DNA from: a bacterium
GTDB lineage: Bacteria > Actinomycetota > Thermoleophilia > Solirubrobacterales > 70-9
Reading direction: 5' to 3'
Length of the DNA stretch: 49,239 nt
Assembly (NCBI GenBank): GCA_023251935.1
Contig: JAHEXV010000013.1
Coordinates: forward strand, 1-49,239
The notes under the pieces were generated by a model. The model searched no databases, was not told the origin of the DNA, and saw only the letters and a list, made by a program, of their open reading frames with translations. Position 1 is the stretch's first letter; each line of letters starts with the position of its first letter. The position numbers were made by a program, and so were the translations under genes. Shown in pieces: positions 24,543 through 31,908 of this stretch.

Positions 24543-26072
24543 TCACGGTGCCGGGACAACGCTGAGCGTGACCCGCGCAGCGTTCCGGTCGGCGCGGATC
24601 AGCATGCGACGGCTCCCAACGGGGCGGACCAGGGATCCGCCCCTGACCTGTGCCCGGTAGCCGTCCGGGTACTGGACGGTGGGCAGGAATACGGTGCTCA
24701 ATCCGCGGTCGAAGCTGCCCTGGCCGCTGGCTCGCTGGCGCGTGTACGTGAGCTCGAAGCGCCGCGTGCCGGGATCGAAGGAGAACCGGATCGGGGTGCC
24801 CGCGATCGCTTGTGGATAGGGTCGAGCGAGCGCCTTCAGCTTGTCGCGGAAGACGTTCGATCCGCGCGGCGGCTTGCTCGGATTCTTGACCAGCGCCTGC
24901 GTGTCGCCGGGGCCGCTGGTCGTCGGGTCGGCGCACCCGCAGTAGTGCCACTCCTGCCAGGAGACCATGTGGCGGTCGGCGAGCCCGGTGAGCCGCTCCA
25001 GGGTCGGGATGTCGTCGGTGGCGCCGAACTCGGAGAGCAGCAGCCCGTCGCCGGTCTTCGCGGCCCGCGCGTCGGCGTTGTCGAACACCTGTCCCTCGGC
25101 CGCCGGACAGGTCGAGGGCGCGCCGCTGATCAGCCCGAGGAGGCAGTAGTCGTGAAAGCTGAAGCCGAGGCGCCTCGAGCCGAGGTCGGGCAGGTTGGTG
25201 TCGACGTCGAAGTTGAACAGCACGTTGGGCTCGTAGAAGACCAGGTGCCCGGGGTCGGCGCCGCGGATTCGGGTGATCACGCGCCGGTAGAACGGCGCCA
25301 GCTTTGCGGTGTCGAAGGTGGGACAGCCGGCCGTGTTGAGGCAGCCCGTGAAGTCGGTGCCCGGCCACGGCTCGTTCAGCAGGTCGTAGCCCAGCGCACC
25401 GGGGTCGTCCTTGAAGGCGCTCGCCACCCGGGCCCAGGCGGCCGCGTAACGGCGTTGGATCGGCACCGCGCCCGGGCCATCAGCGTTCGCCCACAGGTTG
25501 TCGAAGGCGCGGTTGAGGCCCGGGCTGGTCACGTAGGAGGCCGGGAAGCCGGTCAGCGGCTGGGCCGGCAGCCCGTCGTCGAGCACTGCCCAGTCGGGGA
25601 AGCCCTCGCCCTCGAACTTCTCGTTGTAGAGGTCTTGGTGGAAGTCGAGCAGCGAGAAGATGCCGTGTTGCGTCAGCATCCGCTCGGTGGTCCGGATCCT
25701 GTCGATGTAGGCGCCGTCGTAGAGGCCGGGCTGCGGCTCGACGGCCTTGTAGATCAGCCCCAGACGCACGGTGTCGAACCCGTTGCGGCGCAGGAAGGCG
25801 GCGTCGTCGGCGCCGAAGCCGGTCGCTCGCGGCTGATACGGCGGCCGCTTGTAGACCATGTTGACGCCATGCAGGATCACCACCCGGCCTCGGGCGTCGG
25901 TGATCCAGCGACCGGCGGTGGAGAGCGGGGCCTGAGGCGAGGCGCGCTGCGTGAGGCGCTTGCACGCGCAGCGATCGGAGGCGCCGCCAGCCGCCGCCGG
26001 CAGGCTCAGCGCGAGCGCCCCGATGGCGACCGGCAGGACCAGCCTCCAATACGCCCCTCTCCGCGCGACCAT
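24543..26072 (-). CDS. Secreted glycoside hydrolase family 5, endoglycoceramidase-like
   Basis: A 509-residue exported enzyme with a signal peptide (about 1-31). The (beta/alpha)8 domain carries ILHGVNMVYKRPPYQP, typical of the endoglycoceramidase branch, FHQDLYNEKFEGEGFPDW, the acid/base Glu234 in LLNEPW and the nucleophile Glu348 in LLSEFGA. His308 in FSFHDYC and the tandem Cys (CLNTAGC, YCGCAD) are further family traits. The last 90 residues are an immunoglobulin-like beta domain, as in endoglycoceramidase II. It is likely to release glycans from glycolipids or cleave steryl or lipid glycosides. A GATAAT box lies 7 nt before its ATG. Confidence 0.86.
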   Translation of the reverse strand: MVARRGAYWRLVLPVAIGALALSLPAAAGGASDRCACKRLTQRASPQAPLSTAGRWITDARGRVVILHGVNMVYKRPPYQPRATGFGADDAAFLRRNGFDTVRLGLIYKAVEPQPGLYDGAYIDRIRTTERMLTQHGIFSLLDFHQDLYNEKFEGEGFPDWAVLDDGLPAQPLTGFPASYVTSPGLNRAFDNLWANADGPGAVPIQRRYAAAWARVASAFKDDPGALGYDLLNEPWPGTDFTGCLNTAGCPTFDTAKLAPFYRRVITRIRGADPGHLVFYEPNVLFNFDVDTNLPDLGSRRLGFSFHDYCLLGLISGAPSTCPAAEGQVFDNADARAAKTGDGLLLSEFGATDDIPTLERLTGLADRHMVSWQEWHYCGCADPTTSGPGDTQALVKNPSKPPRGSNVFRDKLKALARPYPQAIAGTPIRFSFDPGTRRFELTYTRQRASGQGSFDRGLSTVFLPTVQYPDGYRAQVRGGSLVRPVGSRRMLIRADRNAARVTLSVVPAP

Positions 26073-26079
26073 GGCTGGG

Positions 26080-26085
26080 ATTATC
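26080..26085 (-). promoter_or_regulatory. -10 box (GATAAT) of the GH5 gene
   Basis: It ends 7 nt before the ATG at 26072, so a leaderless start is likely. Confidence 0.45.
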
Positions 26086-26096
26086 CTCGGTCGAGC

Positions 26097-26111
26097 GCTC
26101 CCGCTGGGAGC
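26097..26111 (-). terminator. Short hairpin after the DHFR/RibD-like gene
   Basis: GCTCCC (26097-26102) and GGGAGC (26106-26111) pair around a 3-nt loop, about 10 nt past the stop of the minus-strand gene and before the GH5 -10 box. The stem is short and there is no T tract; weak terminator candidate. Confidence 0.35.
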
Positions 26112-26120
26112 CGGCCGTAA

Positions 26121-26699
26121 TCACGCGGCCGCTGGTGCCTGGACGTAGATGAGGATCACGACGCCGTCCGACCCGACCGGCTTCGCGTCGACCAGCTTCA
26201 GCGCCTTGGTGCCGCTCGCGTCCGCGAACAGGCGCTTTCCACTCCCCAGCACGGTCGGGAAGACCATCAGCCGGTACTCATCGACGAGGTCGCGCTCGGC
26301 CAGCGCCTGCACCAGTGTGGCGCTGCCGGCCACCAGGATGTCGCCGTCCACCGCCTGCTTCAGCTTCGAGACCTCCTCCGCGAGATCGCCCTTGATCACG
26401 GTCGAGTTGTTCCACTCGGCCTCGTCCAAGGTCGTCGAGACGACGTACTTGGGCATGCCGTTGATCTTGTCGGCGAACTCACCCGTCCGGGAGGGCCACG
26501 CCTCGGCGAAGCCTTGGTAGGTGACCCGCCCCAGCAGATGGGCGTCGGCCTCCATCACCTCGTCGAGCTTGAACTTGTCCCCGTCGTCCCCGCGGTCGAA
26601 CTGAAACGCCCACCCGCCGCGGTCGAACTCCTCGGCTCCGCCCGGGTCCTCGATCACGCCGTCGACCGTCACGAACTCGGTTACGACCACCTTTCCCAC
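26121..26699 (-). CDS. Dihydrofolate reductase family protein (RibD C-terminal domain)
   Basis: A 192-residue protein of the YwjB/YyaP type. The N-terminal VVVTEFVTVDGVIEDPGG, DAHLLGRVTYQGFAEAWPSR in the middle and GDILVAGSATLVQALAERDLVDEYRLMVFP show the reductase fold with an NADPH-binding strand. Members share the fold with DHFR and the RibD reductase but are mostly uncharacterised, and a folate role is unproven. The GTG start at 26699 has a strong GGAGG six nt upstream, unlike the leaderless neighbours. It stands alone, divergent from DUF2277. Confidence 0.85.
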   Translation of the reverse strand: MGKVVVTEFVTVDGVIEDPGGAEEFDRGGWAFQFDRGDDGDKFKLDEVMEADAHLLGRVTYQGFAEAWPSRTGEFADKINGMPKYVVSTTLDEAEWNNSTVIKGDLAEEVSKLKQAVDGDILVAGSATLVQALAERDLVDEYRLMVFPTVLGSGKRLFADASGTKALKLVDAKPVGSDGVVILIYVQAPAAA

Positions 26700-26767
26700 T
26701 TTGATCCTCCTCTAGTTGACTTCCTCGAGACTCAGACCACGGCGGCCGGCGGGAATCATCGCTGGTC

Positions 26768-26773
26768 TAGGAT
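26768..26773 (+). promoter_or_regulatory. -10 box (TAGGAT) of the DUF2277 gene
   Basis: It ends 6 nt before the ATG at 26780. Confidence 0.4.
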
Positions 26774-26779
26774 CGCGCC

Positions 26780-27049
26780 ATGTGTCGCAACATCCGCACC
26801 CTCTACAACTACGACCCGCCCGCGACCGAGGCTGAGGTCCGCGCGGCCGCCGAGCAGTACGTGCGAAAGATCAGCGGCTTCACGAAGCCGTCCCGCGCCA
26901 ACGCGGAGGCCTTCGACCAGGCTATCGACGCCGTGGCCGATGCCTCGGCGACGTTGCTCGGCCGGCTCGTGACCTCGGCGCCGGCGAAGAATCGCGAGGT
27001 CGAGGCGGCCAAGGCGCGAGCGCGGGCGGCCGAGCGCTTCGCCGCCTAG
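26780..27049 (+). CDS. DUF2277 domain protein
   Basis: An 89-residue protein that matches this small family from end to end: it starts MCRNIRTLYNYDPPATEAEV and has the conserved YVRKISGFTKPSRANAEAF. It is helical and cytoplasmic, with a single Cys at residue 2, and its function is unknown. The start follows a TAGGAT box directly. Its TAG stop and the TAG of the convergent corA gene are the same CTAG tetranucleotide (27046-27049). Confidence 0.9.
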   Translation: MCRNIRTLYNYDPPATEAEVRAAAEQYVRKISGFTKPSRANAEAFDQAIDAVADASATLLGRLVTSAPAKNREVEAAKARARAAERFAA

Positions 27050-28035
27050 CCAAGGCGGCGCTTGACGGTCTCGTCGTCGAGCTCCACCGGGGTACCGCGA
27101 CGCCTCACCGCCATCACGGTGAGCACCGCGCCGAGCGCCGGGGCGCCGATCCCGAACAGGACGAAGGCGAGCGGGGTGTCGATCCTGTCGACCATCCAGG
27201 CGAAGTTCATGCCGAAGAAGCCGGTGACGAAGGTGAGCGGCAGGAAGATCGTCGCCACGACGGTCAGCCAGTAGATCGTCTCGTTGAGGCGCAGGTCGAT
27301 CAGCTTCGCCATCCCGTCGCCGGCGGCGTCGATCGCGTCGACGAGGCGATTCAGCTGAGCGTAGATGCGCTCGAAGTACTGCTCGTTGTCGGGCTCGAGG
27401 CCCTCGACCCGGCTGACCTCCTCGCTGATCCGCTCGAAGATCCCGCGCTGCGGCCCGAGGCGGCGCCTCATCCTCGACAGCCGGGTGTTGATCGCCCGCA
27501 GGGTCGCCATCCGCACCCTGGCGGCGCGCAGGTCGGTCGACATCAGTTGCAGGCCCTCCAGCGTCAGCTCGGTCTCGTTGAGCGCGTCGAACGCGGTCGC
27601 CACCATCGCGTCGAGGATTGCGTACACGATGTACTGCTCGCTGCGGCCCTCGGGCAGGTCGGGGTCGAGCACTTCGGGCAGCGAAACCCGCTCCTCGTGC
27701 ACGGTCAGCAGGTAGTCGCCGCTGACCAGGATGTGGACCTCGATCGGGCGCAGCTGACGCGAGGTCTCCCCCTCGACCGGAGTCGACTCCAGGAAGCAGC
27801 TGAAGGCGAAGGCGACGAGCTGGCCGTCGGCGTGGAATTTGCGCGAGGGCGGGGTCTGCGCAGAGAAGTCCGCCAGCCGCTCGAGGGCAGGGCGCGGGAT
27901 GCGGAGCGCCGCACCCAGCTCGTCGCGGCTCGTCTCGCCGAGCGAGACGTCGATCCAGAAGAAGCCACCGCTTGCCCGCAGCCTTTCGATCCGCTCTCGC
28001 TCGGGTGCCGCGAGGCCCGCGACGATCTCGCCCAT
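27046..28035 (-). CDS. corA: CorA-family divalent cation transporter
   Basis: A 329-residue inner-membrane channel for Mg2+ (or Co2+/Zn2+). The large cytoplasmic N-terminal domain is alpha/beta with a long helix (RMATLRAINTRLSRMRRRL). Two C-terminal helices at about 265-315 flank the diagnostic GMN signature in FFGMNFAWMV. It ends with a short cytoplasmic basic tail. ATG 28035 was chosen over the adjacent TTG; a TAGCCT box lies 8 nt upstream. It is convergent with DUF2277 through a shared stop tetranucleotide. Family members act as homopentamers. Confidence 0.93.
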   Translation of the reverse strand: MGEIVAGLAAPERERIERLRASGGFFWIDVSLGETSRDELGAALRIPRPALERLADFSAQTPPSRKFHADGQLVAFAFSCFLESTPVEGETSRQLRPIEVHILVSGDYLLTVHEERVSLPEVLDPDLPEGRSEQYIVYAILDAMVATAFDALNETELTLEGLQLMSTDLRAARVRMATLRAINTRLSRMRRRLGPQRGIFERISEEVSRVEGLEPDNEQYFERIYAQLNRLVDAIDAAGDGMAKLIDLRLNETIYWLTVVATIFLPLTFVTGFFGMNFAWMVDRIDTPLAFVLFGIGAPALGAVLTVMAVRRRGTPVELDDETVKRRLG

Positions 28036-28043
28036 CAACCACG

Positions 28044-28049
28044 AGGCTA
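28044..28049 (-). promoter_or_regulatory. -10 box (TAGCCT) of corA
   Basis: It ends 8 nt before the ATG at 28035 and is divergent from the DUF1697 promoter 37 nt away. Confidence 0.4.
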
Positions 28050-28085
28050 GGACCGCCTGAAGACGGCTTCTTCGCGGACCCGAAC

Positions 28086-28091
28086 TAGGGT
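28086..28091 (+). promoter_or_regulatory. -10 box (TAGGGT) of the DUF1697 gene
   Basis: It ends 6 nt before the GTG at 28098. An ATG two nt earlier is in another frame and would give no long product. Confidence 0.4.
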
Positions 28092-28097
28092 GCCCAT

Positions 28098-28643
28098 GTG
28101 TCCAGGTACGCCGCGTTTCTCCGGGGAGTCAACCTCGGGCGGCATCGCCGGGTGAGCGGCGCCGATCTCCGATCGCTGTTCGCGCAGGTCGGCCTGCGAG
28201 ACGTGGCGACCTTCCGGGCAAGCGGCAATGTCGTCTTCGGCTCCGATCGCGAGACGCCGGGGCAGCTCGCCAGTCGGATCGAGACGCATCTGGCGAGCTC
28301 GCTCGGCTTCGAGGTGAGCGTCTTCCTGCGGACGGACGCCGAGATCCTGGCGATCGCCGACCACGAGCCGTTTGATCCCGAGTTGGTGAACGCCTCCCAG
28401 GGAAAGCTCCAGGTGGCCCTGCTTCCCGCCAAGCCCCGGCCAAGCGCGCGCGATCAGGTTCTGGCCCTCGGCACCGACGAGGACAGGCTCACGCTCCGCG
28501 ACCGTGAGCTCTACTGGCTGCCGAGCGGCGGGATCAGGGACTCAGCGCTCAACTTCAAGGCGGTCGAGAGCGTGCTGGGGCCGACGACGATGCGGACCAA
28601 GGGCACGATCGAGCAGCTGGCGGCGAAGTTCTTCGCCGGCTGA
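28098..28643 (+). CDS. DUF1697 domain protein
   Basis: A 181-residue cytoplasmic protein with the family hallmarks: RYAAFLRGVNLGRHRRV at the N-terminus, VATFRASGNVVFGSD, and near the end GTDEDRLTLRDRELYWLPSG and TMRTKGTIEQLAA. The fold is alpha/beta and the function is unknown in the family. The start codon is GTG, which follows a TAGGGT box at leaderless spacing. It is convergent with the SDR gene with a 12-nt gap. Confidence 0.88.
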   Translation: MSRYAAFLRGVNLGRHRRVSGADLRSLFAQVGLRDVATFRASGNVVFGSDRETPGQLASRIETHLASSLGFEVSVFLRTDAEILAIADHEPFDPELVNASQGKLQVALLPAKPRPSARDQVLALGTDEDRLTLRDRELYWLPSGGIRDSALNFKAVESVLGPTTMRTKGTIEQLAAKFFAG

Positions 28644-28655
28644 TCCGGCGGGAGC

Positions 28656-29426
28656 TCAGTCCGGGGTCGAGAACTCCCGCTCCGGCATGCCCCGCGCCAG
28701 CCACGAGGTTGGAAGCACGCGCAGCAACGGCGCGACCACCGTCCAGGGAAAGCGCGGAACCGTGGCGTATCCGACCCGGCGCTCGATCAGATCCGCCGTG
28801 ATCCGGGCGCCCTTCGCGACGTCGATCAGAAACGGACGGCTCTTCATGTCCTGGTTGATCGGCGTGTCGATGTAGCCCGGCGCGATGGTGGTGACCGTGA
28901 TCGGCTCCCGGTGGGTCTCCGCGCGAACCGAATCCAGATACACCGCCAGCCCGGCCTTGGAGGCGCTGTAGGACCCCGAGCCGGGCAGTCCGCGTACGCC
29001 GGCCACCGACGCCACCCCGACGATCTGGCCGCCGCCCTGGCGTCGAAACAACGCCAGCGCGGCGTCGATGGTGGCCATCGCTCCGATCAGGTTCGTCTCG
29101 ATGACCATGCGGTCGCGCTCGATGCGACCCTCGCCGACCGGTCCAGAGCTGCCGAGGCCGGCATTGGCGACCACGATGTCGCATCGCCCGAGCTTCTCCG
29201 CCGCCTGCTCGATCGCGGCCGCGACGTCGGCGTCGTCGGCCACATCAAGCTGGCGGACCTCCACCCTGCGTGCCGGCTGCGCGCTCGCGATCTCGGCGCG
29301 AAGCTCCTCCAGCAGGTCGAGCCTCCGGGCGGTGAGGAACAGGTCGTACCCGCGGCCGCCGAGCTCCAGGGCCAGGGCCCTGCCGATCCCCGAGCTGGCA
29401 CCGGTGATGAAGACGGTCTTGGCCAC
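28656..29426 (-). CDS. Short-chain dehydrogenase/reductase
   Basis: A 256-residue classical SDR using NAD(P)H. It shows FITGASSGIGRALAL (residues 7-21), IVVANAG (about 84-90), catalytic Ser140 (VASVAG) and Tyr153/Lys157 (YSASK). APGYIDTPI follows, with a C-terminal extension (PTSWLARGMPE) that may be amphipathic. GTG 29426 fits the nucleotide motif directly at the N-terminus; a TAGTAT box lies 11 nt upstream. The substrate is unknown. Confidence 0.9.
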   Translation of the reverse strand: MAKTVFITGASSGIGRALALELGGRGYDLFLTARRLDLLEELRAEIASAQPARRVEVRQLDVADDADVAAAIEQAAEKLGRCDIVVANAGLGSSGPVGEGRIERDRMVIETNLIGAMATIDAALALFRRQGGGQIVGVASVAGVRGLPGSGSYSASKAGLAVYLDSVRAETHREPITVTTIAPGYIDTPINQDMKSRPFLIDVAKGARITADLIERRVGYATVPRFPWTVVAPLLRVLPTSWLARGMPEREFSTPD

Positions 29427-29478
29427 GGGCGCCGGCGATACTAGTCCGCCAGCGGCCTCCCGTCGCACGAGAGCCCAA

Positions 29479-29552
29479 TCGGGGCGGCCGGATTTGAACC
29501 GGCGACCTCACCGACCCGAACGGTGCGCGCTACCAGGCTGCGCCACGCCCCG
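29479..29552 (-). tRNA. tRNA-Pro (anticodon CGG)
   Basis: A 74-nt cloverleaf on the minus strand: acceptor CGGGGCG/CGCCCCG with discriminator A, D arm with AGCCTGGTAG, anticodon stem CACCG/CGGTG enclosing TTCGGGT (anticodon CGG), 5-nt variable loop and T arm GCCGG/CCGGC with TTCAAAT. CCA is not encoded. It reads CCG codons, heavily used in this genome. Confidence 0.97.
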
Positions 29553-29603
29553 AAGGACAGACATTCTAGGTACGACGGCTTCTTCGCCGCGCCGAAGCCG
29601 ATG

Positions 29604-29609
29604 GATAAT
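29604..29609 (+). promoter_or_regulatory. -10 box (GATAAT) of the split-barrel gene at 29644
   Basis: Here a leader of about 28 nt with GGAGG follows the box, unlike the leaderless neighbours. TTCTTC at 29580-29585 is a weak -35 with an 18-nt spacer. Confidence 0.4.
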
Positions 29610-29643
29610 CCAGCCTCGCGGCGAGCGACGGAGGTCGGCGTCG

Positions 29644-30141
29644 ATGCACGAGACGAAAGAGGATCTGCGGTCCCTGCAGCGGTTACTCGACGCCAGCTAC
29701 GCTCGCGCTGGCTCCCATCTGCGCTCGATCTGGGGGCCGGAGGATCGCCTCCACGCTGACGAGGTCCGTGGCGAGCTGGCGGGCGTCGAGGTGCTCGACC
29801 TCGCCACGGTCACTCCCAGTGGCGAGCCGCGGGTCGCCCCGGTCGACGGCCTCTTCTTCCGAGGTCATTTCTGGTTCGGGTCGGCGGCAAGCTCGGCGCG
29901 ATTCCGAAACATCCGCGCCAACCCGGTGGTCAGCGGCGCCGTCACCCGCGGGCTCGAGACCTTCCTCGTGATCGTGCACGGCGACGCGGTCGAGACCGAC
30001 CCGCGCGGGCCCGAAGCCGGAGGGTTCGCCGACCACGCGAGGGCGGTCTACGACTTCGATTGGGACGCGGCCCACCCGACGGCGCCCTATGCGCGGATCG
30101 ATGCGCGGACGATGCTGGCGTTCAAGCGGCGAAGCCGATGA
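29644..30141 (+). CDS. Pyridoxamine 5'-phosphate oxidase-family protein
   Basis: A 165-residue single FMN/F420 split-barrel protein. The core strands are VLDLATVTPSGEPRVAPVDG (about 50-69), GHFWFGSAASSARFRNIRAN (about 74-93) and LVIVHGDAVETDP. It ends with the helix-strand ARTMLAFKRR. This is the common group of small actinobacterial flavin- or F420-binding reductases of unknown substrate. The ATG has GGAGG about nine nt upstream. It may be cotranscribed with the following SnoaL-like gene, whose longest frame overlaps its stop as ATGA. Confidence 0.8.
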   Translation: MHETKEDLRSLQRLLDASYARAGSHLRSIWGPEDRLHADEVRGELAGVEVLDLATVTPSGEPRVAPVDGLFFRGHFWFGSAASSARFRNIRANPVVSGAVTRGLETFLVIVHGDAVETDPRGPEAGGFADHARAVYDFDWDAAHPTAPYARIDARTMLAFKRRSR

Positions 30142-30160
30142 GCGCTGACACCTTCCCCCG

Positions 30161-30166
30161 TAGGGT
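30161..30166 (+). promoter_or_regulatory. -10 box (TAGGGT) before the SnoaL-like gene
   Basis: It ends 7 nt before ATG 30174, which argues for that start over the upstream ATG at 30138. Confidence 0.35.
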
Positions 30167-30173
30167 TGGTCAG

Positions 30174-30530
30174 ATGGCCGAGGGCGAGGCGATCCTGCGC
30201 TCCGCATACCGCGCTTTCAGCGCCCGCGATCTCGAGGCCGCGCTCGAGCTGATGCATCCGGAGGTCGACTGGCCCAATGCGTGGGAGGGCGGTCGGGTGG
30301 TCGGGCGCGCCGCCGTCCGCGACTACTGGACGCGGCAGTTCGCCGCCATCTCCAGCGAGGTCGAGCCCGAGGGGTTCACCGTCGAGCCGGATGGCGCGAT
30401 CACGGTCGACGTCCACCAGCTCGTTCGCGACGCGGCCAGCGACGAGCTGATCTCCGACGCCCACGTCCAGCACCGCTACCGGCTCGATGGGGGATTGATC
30501 GTGCGGATGGACGTCCTCGGGCCGGCCTAG
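30174..30530 (+). CDS. SnoaL-like (NTF2 fold) protein
   Basis: A 118-residue small alpha+beta cone-fold protein. The helix EGEAILRSAYRAFSARDLEA, MHPEVDWPNAWEGG, VVGRAAVRDYWTRQF and the sheet VHQLVRDAASDELISDAHV are diagnostic of SnoaL-like domains. No catalytic residue is secure, and the function may be ligand binding or isomerase-type. The start ATG 30174 follows TAGGGT. ATG 30138 overlaps the previous stop by four bases and would add 12 residues. Its TAG stop shares a CTAG with the convergent thiol-protein gene. Confidence 0.8.
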   Translation: MAEGEAILRSAYRAFSARDLEAALELMHPEVDWPNAWEGGRVVGRAAVRDYWTRQFAAISSEVEPEGFTVEPDGAITVDVHQLVRDAASDELISDAHVQHRYRLDGGLIVRMDVLGPA

Positions 30531-31216
30531 GAACCGACGGCGGGGACGGCATCCTCGACGTCCTGCTGCGAGGGCGCGTCCTGAAGCACCCTCGTGCCGC
30601 CCGGACCCTCGACCACGACCGACGGGCCGCTGACCCGCAGCCGGTAGTCCGCGGCGAGCTGAGCGTCGGCCTCGACACGGGCCTTGACCTCCGGCGACTC
30701 CATGTCCTTCCTCCAGGTGTTCAGGTCGAGGTCGGTGATCGAGTTCCCGAGGTCGTTGAGGAACTCCTCGGAGACCGTGTTGGCGGGCGCCGCATCCTGG
30801 TTCCTGAAGAAGAGCTCGACGAACTGCCACTCGCGGTCCTGCTGGCCGGCGGCGACCGCCGCGTAGGCCGCCTTGGTGGTCTCCGCCTGGCCGAGCGAGT
30901 AGTTGCGGAACTCGAACCGCGCCTTGCCGGTCCGTGCGTACTCCTCGATCAGCGGATCCACGGTGTGAACCTCGTAGTCGTCGCAGGTCGAGCACTGCAG
31001 GTCGTTGAAGACCGAGATCGTCACCGGGGCATCGGGCGGCCCGAGGTCGGCGCCGTCCTCCTCGATCCCGCCGAGCAGCGCCTGAACCCGGTCGCCGCCC
31101 TGCAGCTTGATCACCTTCGGGCCGCCCGTCCCGACCGAGATCGAGACGATCGCGGCGGACAGGGCGAGCGCGCCGGCGCCCAGCAGCAGGCGCGGCACCC
31201 AACGGCTTCTGAGCAC
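30527..31216 (-). CDS. DsbA-like thioredoxin-fold protein, membrane-anchored
   Basis: A 229-residue extracytoplasmic thiol-disulfide protein. An uncleaved or signal helix at about 8-29 is followed by a thioredoxin fold with the CSTC active site (Cys75, Cys78) in ISVFNDLQCSTCDDYE. The helical insertion and FVELFFRNQD are typical of DsbA/thioredoxin_4 proteins (for example BdbD-like). The late strand GPSVVVEG supplies a Pro-like loop. It probably forms or exchanges disulfides in exported proteins; many Cys-containing exported proteins are encoded nearby. GTG 31216 overlaps the previous stop (TAGTG), and the CTAG at 30527 closes it against the SnoaL gene. Confidence 0.87.
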   Translation of the reverse strand: MLRSRWVPRLLLGAGALALSAAIVSISVGTGGPKVIKLQGGDRVQALLGGIEEDGADLGPPDAPVTISVFNDLQCSTCDDYEVHTVDPLIEEYARTGKARFEFRNYSLGQAETTKAAYAAVAAGQQDREWQFVELFFRNQDAAPANTVSEEFLNDLGNSITDLDLNTWRKDMESPEVKARVEADAQLAADYRLRVSGPSVVVEGPGGTRVLQDAPSQQDVEDAVPAVGS

Positions 31217-31473
31217 TAGCCGGCGACCGCCTTGTAGTAGCGGACCGCGAGGCCGGTGAGCAGGGTCTCGAAGCTCTCCTCGATCGGGCCGCCGCTGTCG
31301 TGCGAGTAGGCCTCCAGGCCACGCCGCTCGATCTCCTCGCTGCGGGCCACCACCTCGTCGACCAGCTCGGGATGCTCGTCGCAGAAATAGGCGCCGATCG
31401 AGTACAGCTCGGTGTCCATCAGCGACTCCAGGAAGGAGCCTGATTCGGCGACCGATGGAGTCGTCTCGGGCAT
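31216..31473 (-). CDS. Small acidic helical protein of unknown function
   Basis: An 85-residue protein with no signal peptide. It is acidic, with a patterned helix (FLESLMDTELYSIGAYFCDE, VDEVVARSEEIERRGLEA) ending in a hydrophobic LLTGLAVRYYKAVAG. It lies between the SnoaL-like gene (4-nt gap) and the DsbA-like gene (1-nt overlap), so all three form one minus-strand operon. ATG 31473 is preferred; a start further upstream would overlap the SnoaL gene. Family not recognised. Confidence 0.65.
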   Translation of the reverse strand: MPETTPSVAESGSFLESLMDTELYSIGAYFCDEHPELVDEVVARSEEIERRGLEAYSHDSGGPIEESFETLLTGLAVRYYKAVAG

Positions 31474-31477
31474 GCCC

Positions 31478-31870
31478 CTACTCGGCGCCGAGCCGCTCGC
31501 GCCCCCGGACCACGTACCACTCCGTGAAGTCTCGGCAGCGTCCCTGGCCATCGAAGCGGATCAGGAAGCAGTTGTCGTAGACGCGATCGATCTCTCCGCC
31601 CGGTTCGGCGTAGTAGGTGCTGCTGCCGGTCGCCACCGCGGCCTCGCCCTCGATCGCCACGGGGCGGTAGTCGGCGTCATAGGTCCCCGCATCGTCGCGC
31701 TCCTCGAGCCACGAGGCGACCACCGCATCGCGGCCCTGCAGCGGCTCCTCGTGCGGGTAGTAGCGGTAGGTGACCCGGTCGCTGAACAGGGCGCCGATCG
31801 ACTCGGGGTCATAGGACTTCCACGCCTCGACATAGGCGGCGAGCCACCGGCTGACGTCGTCGGCGTTCAC
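31478..31870 (-). CDS. SnoaL-like nuclear-transport-factor-2 fold protein
   Basis: A 130-residue protein. WLAAYVEAWKSYDPESIGAL, TYRYYPHEEPLQGRDAVVAS and the strands STYYAEPGGEIDRVYDNCFL and CRDFTEWYVVRG define the NTF2-like cone. The DRVYDNCFLIRFDGQGRC stretch is typical of the actinobacterial nuclear transport factor 2 family. It starts at GTG 31870 behind a GGGAG, with TACGAT upstream near 31900 as a possible -10. It leads an operon with the 85-residue protein and the DsbA-like gene. The ligand is unknown. Confidence 0.82.
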   Translation of the reverse strand: MNADDVSRWLAAYVEAWKSYDPESIGALFSDRVTYRYYPHEEPLQGRDAVVASWLEERDDAGTYDADYRPVAIEGEAAVATGSSTYYAEPGGEIDRVYDNCFLIRFDGQGRCRDFTEWYVVRGRERLGAE

Positions 31871-31908
31871 CGCTCCCGATCCGCCTCGCGCATGGGAACA
31901 TCGTAGTC

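Noticed and set aside
29479-29552. tRNA-Pro as an integration site for a mobile element
   Set aside because: No integrase, no repeated tRNA 3' end and no change of composition beside it.
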